A stretch of DNA of 64,000 nucleotides from Sodiomyces alkalinus F11 (GCF_003711515.1 NW_021167079.1:3809940-3873939); one strand, 5' to 3'; counted from the stretch's first letter, positions 1-13,250 are shown. Translations and numbers: made by a program. Notes: generated by a model from the letters alone, not told the origin.

Positions 1-104
<104 letters not shown>

Positions 105-370
105 CACTATAGTTATTATTAATCTAACTAAAGCTCTAAATCTCTTAATATCCGACTAATAAATAACGTCTTCTTAGCCGTCTTTATAAGGGCGAGTAGT
201 TCGACTCTATTAATAAGGTTATAACTATCGGTTACTTACCCGCCTTTTAGGTAATAAATACCGTTAAAGAGCTTTAAAATATATCTTTATAAACTCCTAT
301 ACTCTAGATTATCCCTGAAGGACGTGTTAATTATAATTGAGAAGAGCTATCTCTACCAAACTCTAGGTGT
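105..370 (-). mobile_element. Copia family 1 fragment (RNase H region)
   Basis: This stretch matches about 1630-1900 in copia copy A and the equivalent part of copy C around 50100-50370, in the same minus orientation. The shared blocks include the sequence that in copy B (plus) encodes the SDAS-like RNase H motif and the following helix. It is an orphan piece of a polyprotein with no open frame, and similarity fades after about 370. Confidence 0.75.
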
Positions 371-816
371 TGATATTCTTATTAAATAATATCTAAGTAT
401 ATTTTATAATTATATATTAGCCTTTAGCTTAATAATAGAGCTCTACTATAATATAGCTATGCGTATCTTATACTTGGATATATCCTCGATTTATATACGA
501 GATTATCTCGTATATAGAATATCTAATAGTTTATTATGGAGGATGGTATTATGTCATAGTATAACGTAATAGACTATATCGTACGACCGCCATTTACTAC
601 CTCTATTCGGGTTAAATACGATACCCCGAATCTTAAAATCCATTCTTCTTGTTCCTTGTATAAGATATATATAACAAAGGCATCTATACCTCTTCGTTCG
701 TAATAATCTAATAATTACCCTATAGGGACTTACTATTAGATATAAAAAGCGGAAAGCGAAATTCTTAGACCTAAGTTCCCCCTCTATATCTATCCACGGT
801 AACTATCCGTTACCCG
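371..816. other. Unassigned AT-rich, RIP-like sequence
   Basis: No gene or recognisable transposon domain was seen on either strand. It contains a perfect 12-bp stem at 492-503/505-516 with a one-base loop. TpA-rich composition suggests an unrecognised old repeat. Confidence 0.5.
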
Positions 817-1078
817 TATCGCACATCAAATAGCACTTGGATAATTAACTTAGTAGAGCGAAAATCTCGTGTGTCTATAGTATATTAAGTTATATCTAGA
901 AGAGTCTCTTATACCCTTAATTTAGGGGGTCAAGACTCTATTATAGGTACTATATTATTTAGATCCTATCTGGTCTTTTCCGGTATCCGCCCCTGTTATA
1001 TCCGAAGCCCTTAGTTATAGCGTGGATCCCCCCTAGATCCCCTATAGACCCCGTTGTGGTCCGCGTGCCTGTATAACA
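817..1078 (-). repeat. 3' LTR of copia copy A
   Basis: About 262 bp, matching the LTRs of copies B-F. On the minus strand it begins TGTTATACAGG and ends GTGCGATA; the final TA is a RIP-type change of the expected CA. Confidence 0.85.
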
Positions 1079-4000
1079 CACCCCCTTAGTTAAGGTGGGT
1101 CTTCTCAGGTCAATTAACTAATCAGAGGCTTCGGTTTAAACCAAACGCTCTTAACTTTTCTATTATAAAATCAATACTCAAAGGAAAACGTCCTCGTAAA
1201 AGGGATCTAAATCCGCCCTATTTAACCGTTTAATTTAAATCTATCTTAATTAGTTCCTCGATCCTGATTAGCCGGATCTACTTAATCGAATCCATATCCA
1301 TCAGATCTACTACGCCCTCGGGGGCCTTTGTCGTCACTACGGCTTTAGCGCATTCGATCTCTTCGTGCAGTTATTTTAACCACTCGATATAATCCTTTTA
1401 ATCCGCTAAATTAAGCTATTACTATAGTCTTTTAATCCCTACCTCCGGTAGTCCCTTCGTTAAACCGTCCGCGATTATATCCTTCGTATTAACGTATATA
1501 ACCTTAACGAGGCCTTACTATACTAACTAGCACGCCTACTAGTTATAAATCTCGATATGCTATAGCCTTATTCGCAGGCGTTATGCCTTCTTATTAACGA
1601 GGTTAATGGTCTGCTAATTATCGTAGTGTAGCTATAGTTATTATTAATTTAACCTCAGCTTTAGATCCCTTAATATCCGACTAACGAATAATATCTCCTT
1701 AGCGGCCTTTATAAGAGCGAGTAGTTCCAACTCTATTAACGACGTTGTAACTATCGGTTACTTACCCGCCTTCTAGTTAATAGTACCGCCGAAAAGCTTT
1801 ATCGCGTACCCTTAAGAGCTCTTACGGTCTGGAATATCCCCGAAGGACATGTTGTTTACGGTTAGGAAGAGTCTATCCCCGCTAAATTCTAGGTAATAGT
1901 ATCTTACATAGTACAGGAATAGCAGCACTTATTAAGCTCTCTTAAGGTGGTTAGAGGAGAGGTTAACGGTATATTAGGAAAGCTTCGAATAGGCGAATGC
2001 GATATCGGGTCCTATTATAATAGCGGTATACTGGATAGAACCGATTATACCCTAATACTAACGGACCTCGGGAATTAACGCGCGCGTGCCGTTGTGTAGT
2101 ATTAACGGCTCCATAGATAATAGGACCTTTAGTAGTTTTCGGTAGAGGATATCCGCCTAGTATTTAACCGCGATCTTCTCCACGTAGGAGAATTATAATA
2201 GCTATAATATATATATAGCTCTTTCCCTTAGAACCTTACTTCCCAGGAACTAACGGATCTTATGGCCTCCTAATAACCTATAGCTTTATCTAAGGGCAGC
2301 CTCGAGGTTATCGGCGTTAGTCTTATAATCTTTATAGTAGATATGTCCGATATCGTTAACGTAGAACGATAGGATTAGACTATCGCGGATTATAATATAG
2401 GGGCTATTAGGTATAGTCGTGAATTCTATATTCTATAGCGTACCGCTAAATTCCTCCTACTATAGTAGTAACGATACCCTTAAACCGAAAAGGGCTTTCC
2501 GTAGTTGTAGTATCTTACCTAGCACTTCGTAACCTTAGGGTATCTTTATAAGCACTTTCTCTTTAAGGCTAGCGTTAATAAACGCGCTAATATCATTAAA
2601 TTACCTTATTTCCAGGTTAAATCGGGCGGCGATCGCTATTAGTATATAGACGGACCGCGAGGCTAGAGTAGCGACGTAGTTATCTTTAGTCTTTAACCGT
2701 TTTTAGTAAGCCTCTTATACCACGAGGCGTGCCTTATACTTAAAGAGGGTGCCCTCCATATTAAATTTATAGGTATATACCTATCTAAAAGCGAGGACTT
2801 ATTACATATTACCCTAATTACCGCTTACCTCTTACTAGTAGCCTATTTATCGGTAGCCCTTAAGGTGCTCCCCCTTAGCCTATAACTACCGCTCCCGTAA
2901 CGGGTAAAGGCGTATATCGCGGAAGTAGTTTAGCGGAGACGGGAGATTCTTACCGGTTAGACGCGATAGCGGCTAGGAGGCGATAAAGGGAGAGGGATCT
3001 ACAGTGCTAGCGCCGATAACGTTATCGTCGTCTATAGCTTACTTTCTCCTTTATATAGGGTTATAAGTCCTTTTAGCGTTAAAGAATGCCTTTTAGGCGT
3101 TATCGTTTTATACCTTCTTAGTAGTATATAGACTCGCGATAGTTCTTATAATAGATAGGCACGCGGGTAATAGGCGCGCGGCCGATAAGCACCCCCTAGG
3201 GGTATCTATAGCTGTCTATTAGTGGTTATCGTGTTCTTCTACCTTACCGCCCCTAACCACTGCTAACGCTATAAGGAACGCGCGCGCAGGATCTTCCGGG
3301 GATATTAGAGGCGTGGGAAACGGTTTAAACCTCGTAGTGGTGAACCGCGGAGTATCCGTAATAGTATCGGTGTCCGTAGTAATAATAGTGCCTTCTCCCG
3401 TAGTAATAGCTGTAGCCTCTCTTATAGTAATAGCGACGGCCTTGCCTTTAACCGTAGTAATAGCGGTAGCGTTAGCGTCTTCCGACTTCAGATCTAATAC
3501 GTTTACGACTATACCCCTTAATAGTAGCCTATTCGCGGTTATAATATCGTTAGATTAGGTAATACGGATAGATTATAGGCGTTCCGTAATATCCGTAGCG
3601 GAAGCTATGGCTTATAGCGTTTTAATCCTACCGTTAAAGATCTTATCTTCGTTAAAGATCACGTCTCTTATAGTGATAATATCCGTTAGGTATAGTAGCT
3701 AGACGCGGAAGCTATTCGAGGATTAGTACCTAATATAATATCCGATCTATACCTTTAGTTCTAGCCTTTATAGACGGTTCCTTTTAGCTTAGACATCGCG
3801 CGTTTTTATAAAGACTTTATAGCCATATACTCGTAGGTGCGTAAGGTTAGATTAACGGCCGCGTAGGCCTTTATATGGCGTTCGCTAGTTATTAATATAT
3901 CGTGGCATCCTATTATATAGATATATAGTAGTCTTAAAGATCTTAGGCTAGATAGATATAGGCAGATTAGCCCTAATCCTTATAGCCCTCGCCCTCCTTT

Positions 4001-4631
4001 TAACGATATCTCTAATCCGTTCTATAACGCCGTTTTAATCCTATAAATATAATACCGACGGCTAACCTGCTACCCCCTTAGTAGCGAGGAAAGCAACGAC
4101 TTCTAGGTACTAAAATATCTTAGAATCGGCCTATAGGACGCGTGGCCTAATATCGAATTAGGTCTTAAGTAAGGCAAAAACGTCTTTTAACATATAAAGG
4201 ATAGAGGCTTAGTCTCTCTTCTATAGGTAGTAATCCTACGTATAACCTATATACACGTCTATAACAACTATAATAGACTTATACAGGCCGCCCAGCCATT
4301 CCGACTCTTCTAGATCGTGGAAATTAATAGCCAGGGCCTCTCCGGGCTTTAACGGGTAAAAGGATAGTATCCGCCGGATCTGCGTAGGTATTTACGATTA
4401 CCTATACGCGTTATAGTCGGCGGTACACGGTCCCTATATTCTTACCCCCTAAGTAGCGTTAACGATCCTTATAAGGGTATCGGTGCCGTAGTAGCTAAGG
4501 CGTTCGTGCTACCGTTATACCGTAGTCTTCCGCGGCTGCCGCGGTTATTATAACCTCCTATACGGGTTACCGCGGGGGTGCTAAGCCGAAACCGTAAATA
4601 CGGTAGCCGTGGCTTCCGTGCGTTCGATTAT
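817..4631 (-). mobile_element. Ty1/copia family 1, copy A (5'-truncated)
   Basis: Minus-strand copia relic read from 4631 down to 817. In element order it holds part of the integrase (about 4600-3650), a Thr/Ala-rich linker (about 3650-3300), reverse transcriptase (about 2900-2050, with the YVDD box as YVND near 2360), RNase H (about 2050-1400), a polypurine tract (1081-1088) and the 3' LTR. Gag and the 5' LTR are missing: at about 4628-4632 the sequence switches into the 5' LTR of copy B. Frames are broken by TAA/TAG stops. Assignment rests on alignment by eye with copies B and C. Confidence 0.85.
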
Positions 4632-4905
4632 TATCGTATAGGCAGGACCACGATATAGTCTATAGGGGATCCAGGGGGGATCCACTCCCTGACTAAGGGC
4701 TTCGGACCTCGGGTATTAGGATATAATAGGGGCGGATACCAGAAAAGACTGGATAGGATCTAGATAAGATAGTACCTATAGTAGAGTCTTTACTACCTAA
4801 ATTAAGGGTATAAAAGACTTATATAGATGTAACTTAATATAATATATATATGCGAGATTTCTGCTTTACTAAGTTAATTGTATAAGTGCTATTTAATGTA
4901 TAATA
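4632..4905 (+). repeat. 5' LTR of copia copy B
   Basis: 274 bp, beginning TATCGTATAGGCAGG (TG changed to TA) and ending GTATAATA. Compared with the 3' LTR most differences are transitions, for example a TA tract here where the 3' LTR has CA repeats. Confidence 0.85.
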
Positions 4906-5099
4906 GTTATTAGCCTGGTTTATAACGCCTAAATAATAGATATTAATAAGACTATCCTTATTCTACTATACAGAAGTAATTATTTTTATATTAGCACTCT
5001 TAAATAACTATAATCGACCTAATTAGAGTAATTAAGAGATTAATTAACCTACCTATTAATTAACTAACCGATAAACGATAAACTAGTAAAGATATTTTC

Positions 5100-6450
5100 T
5101 AATGTATCTAACGCCGAATAAGAGGCGGCCGTTATTACCCTTATTAACTAAAGGGATTAGGTAATATAGGAGCGCACTATACATAGTAAATCTACCTCTT
5201 ACTAGGAAAACTATCCTAATCTAAAGCTAAGCGATAAGGAGGCCGATACCTACCTACTTCTGAAGCCTATATTACCTAACGTGCGTGAATATAAAGCCCT
5301 CGCTATAGACCCTAACACGGAGGAGGCCACGGCCACTACTATCACGGCTACTCCGTCTTCTACTATCACGCTAAAGGGCGATAAGGATATTGCGGACGCC
5401 GCTATTACCACGGCCGCTACTATAGCGGCCACGGCCGCTAGTAAGAAGAAGACGGCCGGTCGCCGGAAGGTTACGGCCGTAATAAAAGAACCACCGATAA
5501 GGACGCCTACGTTTATTAACGACCTCTCGGAAAAAGGGCGTACGCGCTACCTATAAGATCGCTATATATACCGCGAGGAAAAGGCAGACTATAACGCGTA
5601 GTAAAAGGAATATAATAAGGTACGCTCCTATATTCAAAGGACTATTTATACTATATTATATAGCCTCCTCGCTTAGCTATAGGATAATACTATAAATAAC
5701 CTATAGGCTTAGATTACTCTCCTATACACGTACGTAGGACTAACCCCTATAGATCTCTGTAAGGAAGCCCTAGTCCTATACCGATAATACACTATGCTTA
5801 TAAAGGCTATACCTAAGGATATAGACGCTTAGGTAGTAAGCTAGAAAATAGCAATAATATACTATATATATATAGGCGTTTTAGAGCGATTAAGCGCGGA
5901 CTATTAGATAGAAGACGCCTTAAAAGCTATTAGACTTATCGCCCAGGAATAGAGTAATAACTACTTAGTAAATAACTATAATAAGATTACGGAAAATAAG
6001 CTAACGATTAACGACTTCGTAAAGGGCTTATATACGGTTCTTAGTAATATAAAGAGCCAATAATCCTCTACTATAAAGCCTAGAATTAGGAGAGGCACCT
6101 TTAATACCCTTAGGAACCTCCCCGACACTAAGGATACTACTAATAATAAAGATAATAAGAAGCGTCCTTATAGTAATATATCTGTAAAGGCTATACCTCC
6201 CGTAATAAGGAGGCCTTATAAGATATCTAAAAACCCCTATACTACTACCGCCTATTAGTACGTAAGGCTGGATATACGCCCTTATACCTAGCGTGGCCGC
6301 GAGAATATTATAAAGGTTATAGAAAAGAAGATATATAACTGTAGTTTTAAAAGCCGCGTGGATACCGCGATATAGAAAAGGCGGGAAGTAGTAGCAGCCG
6401 CCGCTAATAAAATAAAGAAAATCTAGGAAGATTAACTCTATAATACTACG
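5100..6450 (+). pseudogene. Gag relic of copia copy B
   Basis: RIP-damaged gag upstream of pol. An open piece at 5281-5556 (91 codons) is in the coding frame and is Ala/Thr/Lys-rich. It repeats in copies C (54708-54980), D and E, which supports it as real gag rather than chance. Downstream text keeps the spacing of a UBN2-like copia gag, with stops replacing Gln and Trp codons. A basic segment and possible degraded zinc knuckle lie near 6190-6400. No full-length product is possible. Confidence 0.7.
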
Positions 6451-6699
6451 CCTACTACTATAATAGTTTATAAAGACCTATCTATCACCGCGATAGGACT
6501 AAGAGCCTACTTAACCTAAGGGGCAGCGTGTTATTATATAACGATACTATTAAGATTATAAAAAGAATAGGGAGTATCCCTTTCCGTTAACTAAACTAGA
6601 GCGCTATTATACTATATAATCCTAAATTCAGGACCGTTAATCTATATCTTTAATAATTAAGGCCGTTGTACGGCCGTTAGACTACCTATAGATACTGTA

Positions 6700-9600
6700 T
6701 CTGTATCCCTTTAGATAGGTACTTATAAAGCTTCTATCCTCGGATATACAGACGTTAAGCTGCGTATATAATCTCTATTAGATATAAAGAGGCTATTACG
6801 CCTCCGCGATATCGTATATTATAAGGAATTTATTACTAATATTATCTCGGAACGCTAGCTACGCCTATAAGGTTACCGCTAGGATACCGTATATGATACT
6901 ATTATTAGCTCCGCCGATAACCGGCCTATCTATAAACTACTAGATATCCACGGCTAGTATATAATTAAGCGCGCGGAAGCTACGGCCGCCACCGCGTTCA
7001 CAATCTCGGTAAAGTGCCCGCGCGATAACCCGTATAGAAGATTATAACGACCGCGGTAACCGTAAAGGACTATAGTATAACGGTAGTATAAACGCCTTAG
7101 CTACTACGGTCTCAACGCTCTCGCGAAGATCGTTAACGCTACTTAGGGGGTAAAGATAAAGGGACTCTATATAACGGACTATAACGTGTATAGGTAATCG
7201 TAACTACTTACGTAGATCCGGCGAATACTATCCCTTTACCTATTAAAGCCCGGAGAGGCCCTAGCTATTAATTTTCACGATTTGGAAGAGGCGGAGTTAT
7301 TAGTAGGCGGCCTATATAAGTCTATTATATTCGTTATACACGTGTCTATAGGTTATACGTAGGATTACTACCTATAAAAAAGAGACTAAGGCTTTATCCT
7401 ACACGTATTAAAACACGTTTTTACCCTGCTTAAGACCTAATTCGATATCCGGCCACGTATCCTATAAGCTAATTCTATGATATTTTAGCACCTAGAAGTC
7501 GTTACTTTCCTCGATGCTAAGGGGGTAGAAGGCTAGCCGTCGGTATTATATTTATAGAATTAAAACTTCGTAGCAGAACGGATTAAAGGTATTATTAAGA
7601 GAAGGGCGAGGGCTATAAGAATTAGAGCTAATCTGCCTATACATATCTAGCCTAAGATCTTCAAGACTACTATATATCTATATAATAGGACGCGACGATA
7701 TATTAACGACTAGTAAACGCTATACGAAGGCCTACGCGGCCGTTAACCTAACCTAACGCACCAATAAGCTTACGGCTATAAAGCCTTTATAAAAATGCGC
7801 GATGCCTAAGCTAAAAGAAACTGCCTATAAAGGCTAGAACCGAAGGTATAGATTGGTTATTATCTCGGATACTAATCCTCGAATAGCTTCCGTATTTAGC
7901 TACTATACCTAACGGATATTATTACTATAAGAGACGTAGTCTTTAACGAAGACGAGATATTTAACGGTAGGATTAAAAGTCTATAAGCTATAGCTTCCGC
8001 CGAGGAAATCAGGGAACGCCTATAATCTATCCGTATCACCTAATCTAATAAGACTATAAATAGGCTGCTATTAAGAGGTATAGCCGTAGACGTATTAGAT
8101 CTCGAGTCGGAAGACTCTAACGCCACCGCTATTACTACGGATAAAGGCGAGGCTGTCGCTATTACTACGAGAAAGGCTACTACTTCTACTATAGATAAGG
8201 TTTTAAATCTATAGCCTAATACCTAGGCTATAGATTTAAAACCTCGTAACTCTAACGCTATTGCTATTACTACGGGAGAGGCTATTACTATTACTATAGA
8301 CTATATTACCGCTATTACTACGGACACTACTAATACTATAGGAGAAGACTATACTACTGCTATTACTACGGGAGAGGCCACCGCTATTACTACGGATACT
8401 TCACGGTTTACTACTACAAGGTTTAAACCGCTTACTATACCTTTAATATCCCCGGAAGATCCCGCGCGCGCGTTCCTTATAGCGTTAGCAGTGGTTAGGG
8501 GAATTAAGGTAGAAGAACACGATAACCACTAACGGATAGCTATAAATACCCCTAAGGGGTACCCGCCGGCCACCGTGAGAACTATCGTAAGTCTATATCT
8601 AACCGAGAAGGTCTAGAATAATAACGCTTAGAAGGCGTTCTTTAACGCTAGAAGGACTTATAACCCTATACGTGGGAGGAAGTAAGATATTGACGATAGT
8701 AACATTATCGGTATTAGTATTATAGATCCCTCTCCCTATAACGCCTCCCTATCGCGTTTAACACGCGAGGATCTCCCGCCTCCACTAAACTACCACCGCG
8801 ATATACGCTTATACCCGTTAGGGGAGTAGTAGTTATAGGCTAAGGGGGAATACCTTAAGGGGTATTAATAGATAGGCTACTAGTAGGAGGTCCGCGGTAA
8901 TTAGGCTAATAAGTAATAAGTCCTCGCCTATAGATAGGTATACACTTATAAATGTAATAAAGAAGGCACCCCCCTTAAGTATAAGGCACGCCATATAGTC
9001 TAAGGGGATTAATGAAAACGGTTAAAGACTAAAAATCACTACGCCGTAACGCTAGCCTCGCGGTCTTTCCGTATACTAATAGTAATCGCCGCCCGATTTA
9101 ACCTAGAGATAAGGCAGTTCGACGCTATTAACGCGTTCGTTAACACTAGCCTTAAAGAAGAGGTGTTTATACAGATACCGGAAGGTTATAGAGTGCTACG
9201 TAAGGTACTACTACTACGGAAAGCCCTTTTCGGCTTAAGGGTATCGCTACTGCTATAGTAAGAGGAATTTAGCGGTATACTATAAAGGATAGGATTCACG
9301 GCCGTGCCTAGTAACCCCTATATTATAATCCGCGACGGTTTAATCCTATTCTTCTACGTTAACGATATCGGACTTATATACTATAGAGACCGTAAGATAG
9401 ACGCTAACGACCTCGAGGCCGCTCTTAAGCGAAGCTATAGGTTATTAGGAGGCGAAGAAATCCGTTAGTTCCTAGGAATTAAGGTCCTAAGGGTTAAGGA
9501 CACCCGTAGGCTATAACTATTATAATGCTCCTATATAAAGAAGATCGCGGTTAAATACTACGTAGATATACTCTGCCGAAAACTATCAAAGGTCCTATTA

Positions 9601-10300
9601 TCTACGGAGCTGGTAATGCCCCGAGACGGCACCCGCGCGTCGATTCCTAAGGTCCGTTAGTATTAGGGAATAATCGGTTCTATCCTATACGCCGCTATTA
9701 TAATAAGACCCGATATCGCGTTCGCCTACTCAAAGCTTTCCTAATATAACGTTAACCCCTCCTCTAACTACCTTAAGAGGGCTTAATAAGTGCTGCTATT
9801 CGTATACTATATAAGACACCCCTGCCTGGAATTCGGCGGGGATAGGCTTTTCCTAATAGTAAGCGACGCGTCCTTTAGGGATAATCGAGACCGTAAGAGT
9901 TTGTAAGGATATACGATAAAGCTCTTCGGCGGCACCGTTAACTGGAAAGCGGGTAAATAACCGACGGTCACGATATCGTTAATAGAATCGGAACTACTCG
10001 CTCTTATAGAGGCCGCTAAAAAGACGTTATTAGTTAGCCGGATATTAAGGGATTTAGAGCTTCGGCTAGACTAATAATAGCTATAGCTATTCTACGATAA
10101 TTAATAGACTATTAACCTTATTAATAAGAAGGCATAACGCCTGCTGATAAGGCTATAGCACGTCGATATATATAACTAGTGGGCGCGCTAGTTAGTATAA
10201 TAAGGTCTCTTTAAGGTTATATACGTTAACACGAAGGAGATAATCGCGGACGGATTAATAAAGGCACTACCGGAGGCGGGGATTAAAAGACTATAGTAAT
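6700..10300 (+). pseudogene. Pol relic of copia copy B (integrase, RT, RNase H)
   Basis: Integrase at about 7030-7950 shows the late-core pattern (LYNRT, then PNLTH, then YGYKAF). A repetitive Thr/Ala linker spans about 8100-8400, followed by a conserved pre-RT block (RFKPL, ISPEDPARAF, about 8400-8530). Reverse transcriptase (about 8900-9530) has FFYVNDI near 9340-9360 in place of FFYVDDI. RNase H (about 9680-10300) shows TRPDIAFAYSKLS, SDASF, WKAGK and ADGLIKALP, all typical of copia. Stops are TAA/TAG at expected Gln or Trp positions. The polymerase site is inactivated by Asp to Asn. Confidence 0.9.
8198..8244. repeat. 21-bp perfect hairpin in the copia linker
   Basis: Arms 8198-8218 and 8224-8244 are perfect reverse complements around a 5-base loop. 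Copy C has the equivalent at 51961-52005 with one mismatch in 20 pairs. It lies inside the coding linker between integrase and reverse transcriptase. Confidence 0.9.
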
Positions 10301-10636
10301 AGCTTAATTTAACTGATTAAAAGGATCGTATCGAGTGGTCTAAACGACTACATGAAGAGATTAAACGCGCTAAAGCGGCTATAATAAAGGCCTCCGAGGG
10401 CGTGGTAGATCCGATAGATATAGATCTAATTAATTAGATCCGGCTAATTAGGATCGAGGAACTAATTAAGATAGAATTGAATTAAACGGTTAAATAGGGC
10501 GGATTTAGATCCCTTTCACGAGGGCGTTTTCCCTTAACTGTTAATTTTACGATAGAAAAGTTAAGAGCGTTTAGTTCAAATCGAAGCCTCTGATTAGTTA
10601 GTTGACCTGGGAAGACCCACCTTAACTAAGGGGGTG

Positions 10637-10920
10637 TGTTATATAGGCAGGACCACGATATAGTCTATAGAGGATCTAGGGGGGATCCACTCTATAACTA
10701 AGGGCTCCGGATATCGGGGACTTTAGGTATTAGGATATAATAAGGGTGGATACCGTAAAAGACCGGATAGGATCTAAATAATGTAGTACCTATACCAGAG
10801 TCTTCACCACCTAAATTAAGGGCATAAGAGACTCTCCTAGATGTAACTTGATATAATACACACACACGAGATTTCTGCTCTACTAAGTTGATCATTTAAG
10901 TGCGTATTTGACGTGCGACA
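10637..10920 (+). repeat. 3' LTR of copia copy B
   Basis: 284 bp, beginning TGTTATATAGGCAGG and ending GTGCGACA, the least eroded family-1 end in the window. An AAGGGGG polypurine tract (10628-10634) lies just upstream, as needed for plus-strand priming. Confidence 0.88.
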
Positions 10921-11219
10921 GGATCGGGCGCTCCTAAGGACAGGAGTATCCGGGGGAGGTCGCTATATCAGGTGCCTACAGCAGTGGTCATAAGGGGCCC
11001 CTAGTATAAACCTATAAGGGTCCAGGTATACCTAGTCTAAGACCCCTCGAGGCATAAACAAAGCAGTTATTATACTAGTAAACAGAATAGTCCCTCGAAG
11101 TAAATAAGGCAGCCCTCGAGAAAGTAAATAAAGTAGTCCTCGACGAGTAGTAAAGCGTAGTCTTAAGGAGCGGGGGAGCCTCTCCTTAGAAGAGGGAGGC
11201 TAGCGATTAATCTAACTCT

Positions 11220-12090
11220 TTAGCTATACCCACGTTCTAACCCTATTATAACCCTATTATAATCATACCTAGTTCCTTACTTAACCCTATCTTTTCACTC
11301 TTTACGACTACCTATTTAATACTATAGTCATCCTACGATAAGCGATTATAGAGACCGGTATAGTCGATAACTAGGATATTATTATTGTTAAGCGGACCCG
11401 TACCGGAGTAGCTATCCACCCTAAAAATACCACGGCTAGGAAGAAGATCCTGGACGCTAAGAGGGACCTCCGCGACGCGATAGGGGCTCTCTATATTAAG
11501 GGGGCAGAGATATAGCACACCTATATAGTTTCCGAGGTGGTTAACCGTATTAATAATCTTATAGTAATAAAGACTATAATTAAGGCCGAGGCCTTTAAGA
11601 GGACCGGTTTAAAGCCGGTCCGCGTCTAACGATATAAACGATAGAATAATAATAAGGACTACTCTAGCTAGACTATCTCCTTTTAGGAGGAACCGAAATA
11701 ACGCTTCCGCCTATTTAAAACGTTACTATAGGCGAGGCCCTATATGGCTAAACGTCCGATTATTTAGTGTGATAAGTGCTAAGGATACTACCCCCGTTAT
11801 ACCTATAACGGTAAAAGTAACTATAGGAAATACGGCTCCCCCCCGATAAAAGAATATACCTATAAAGTATATTATATTAACTACTACGGACCCTATACCG
11901 CGAATAATCCGATGTACTCGGCTCGTCTAAGGAGGGTAAACGGTAAGATTATTCCCCCTATTAAAGCCGAACTGAGTTAGATTAGGGCGGAAGGTATAGC
12001 CCTCTCCGAACCTTACCGAACCTACCCGGTTATCAGAAATACTTACCCGTACGGGCGTGGCCTAATCCAGGTAATAAACCCCGGGTAGTC
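11220..12090 (+). pseudogene. LINE alpha ORF1 (gag-like) relic
   Basis: Broken frame ending in a zinc-knuckle region: near 11770-11830 a CDKC start is followed by positions where the usual His and Cys read Tyr, and a second knuckle ends near 11930. His to Tyr and Cys to Tyr are both expected from RIP. A Lys/Arg-rich stretch precedes it. In this family ORF1 product binds the element RNA. Stops prevent expression. Confidence 0.7.
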
Positions 12091-12099
12091 ACCTATATA

Positions 12100-13250
12100 A
12101 AGAGTAACCTTAACTCTTAATAACTTAAATCCCCTATACCCGGATCCAGGGATCTACTCCTAATCCGGGTTAACGGGATATATTTTCTTAACCTCTACCG
12201 AGGCATCTTAGTAAAAGCTAATACTTAGAACGCCTTAGTAGGCGCCTAATAGACGCCGCCGCCGAATATTACGATTAGCGGAGACTTTAACACTCGCTTC
12301 TAGGATTAGGAGTTAGATATCTTATAGATAACCGGTAAAAGCGACTAAATCGTAGCGTGGATAGCCTATCACGGGCTACTCCTATATAACACGCCTAAGG
12401 AAAAGACTTATAGCCGCGGCGGAGCTTATACCGTTATCGACTTTATCTTTTCTATAGCCCCCCTCGCTAATATTAGGATAATAGAGGTAGTAAGGGCCCT
12501 AGCCTACTACTACCCTCTATAAGGAAGAATCGGTATAGGGTATATCTCCCTTAAGAATACTATAGCTAGACCCAACCGCTTTAAGCTCTTAGTAGACGAA
12601 GAGAAGAAGGCCGCGATATAAAGACAGGTCGTAGAAAATCTATAACTCCTTATACGGTCCTCGGGCCGAGGCTAAGACCCCGACTTAATCGACTAATTGG
12701 TATAGCAGCTAATCGATACTATACTAGGCCCTCTACACCGCTACGGAATAAAATACTAGGGACTATCTAGTAATAGAAAACCCTAGTAAAACGACGAATA
12801 TAAGGAAGCGCACCGAGACGCTATCTATAGTAGATATTATGACCTATATAATACTAAAGCACGCGAGACCTTTTGTAAGGTCGTATAATAGGTTAGCCAG
12901 GACTACTAGAGTAAAAGGATCGGAGACGTAAAGAGTATAGATAAGCTATATAAGATTATCGGCTAGTATAAGCTAGGCGACGGTCTCGCGACCCCCCTAA
13001 TTTTCTATAAAGGACGGAGCTACTTCGAAAACGCGTAAAAGGGCGAACTGCTACGATAGATAAAGCTCGCGAGGAAGCCGGAAATACCGGACCTAAGGGA
13101 CCCCTAAAATCACCTAATAAATATACCTAGCCGCCGAATACCGGAAGACGGTCCTATCCTAAGGGATAAGGCTCGACACTATATAATAGACATCGATATA
13201 ACTGCCTCCGGGGGAGATAATATTAGTATACCGCTCCTACGACTTATATA
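12100..13250 (+). pseudogene. LINE alpha ORF2, endonuclease part
   Basis: Endonuclease/exonuclease/phosphatase-fold relic. The strongest marker is SGDFNTRF near 12275-12305 (the GDFN box), followed by YHGLLLYNTP and RGGAYTVIDFIFS near 12370-12450, which match the late endonuclease motifs of Tad1-type LINEs. It continues into the linker (ending near 13250), where the SINE interrupts it. The endonuclease would nick target DNA to prime reverse transcription. Inactivated by TAG/TAA codons. Confidence 0.82.

Larger units (their letters stand above)
4632..10920 (+). mobile_element. Ty1/copia family 1, copy B (both LTRs)
   Basis: Complete 6.29-kb plus-strand element: 5' LTR, gag, integrase, linker, reverse transcriptase, RNase H, polypurine tract and 3' LTR. 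The domain order integrase before reverse transcriptase identifies Ty1/copia (Pseudoviridae type). The five bases on either side (ATTAT before, GGATC after) do not match, so no target duplication is visible. Its left end sits in the integrase of copy A and its right end abuts LINE alpha. It cannot make protein: every domain carries stops. Confidence 0.9.

Noticed and set aside
3313..3558. 81-codon plus-strand frame
   Set aside because: Opposite strand of the Thr/Ala linker of copia copy A; open only because that linker is repetitive.
5250..5432. 60-codon minus-strand frame
   Set aside because: Antisense shadow of copia B gag. The same shadow recurs at 31351-31545 and 62538-62729.
10921..10925. 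Target duplication for copia B
   Set aside because: GGATC does not match ATTAT before 4632, so none is claimed.
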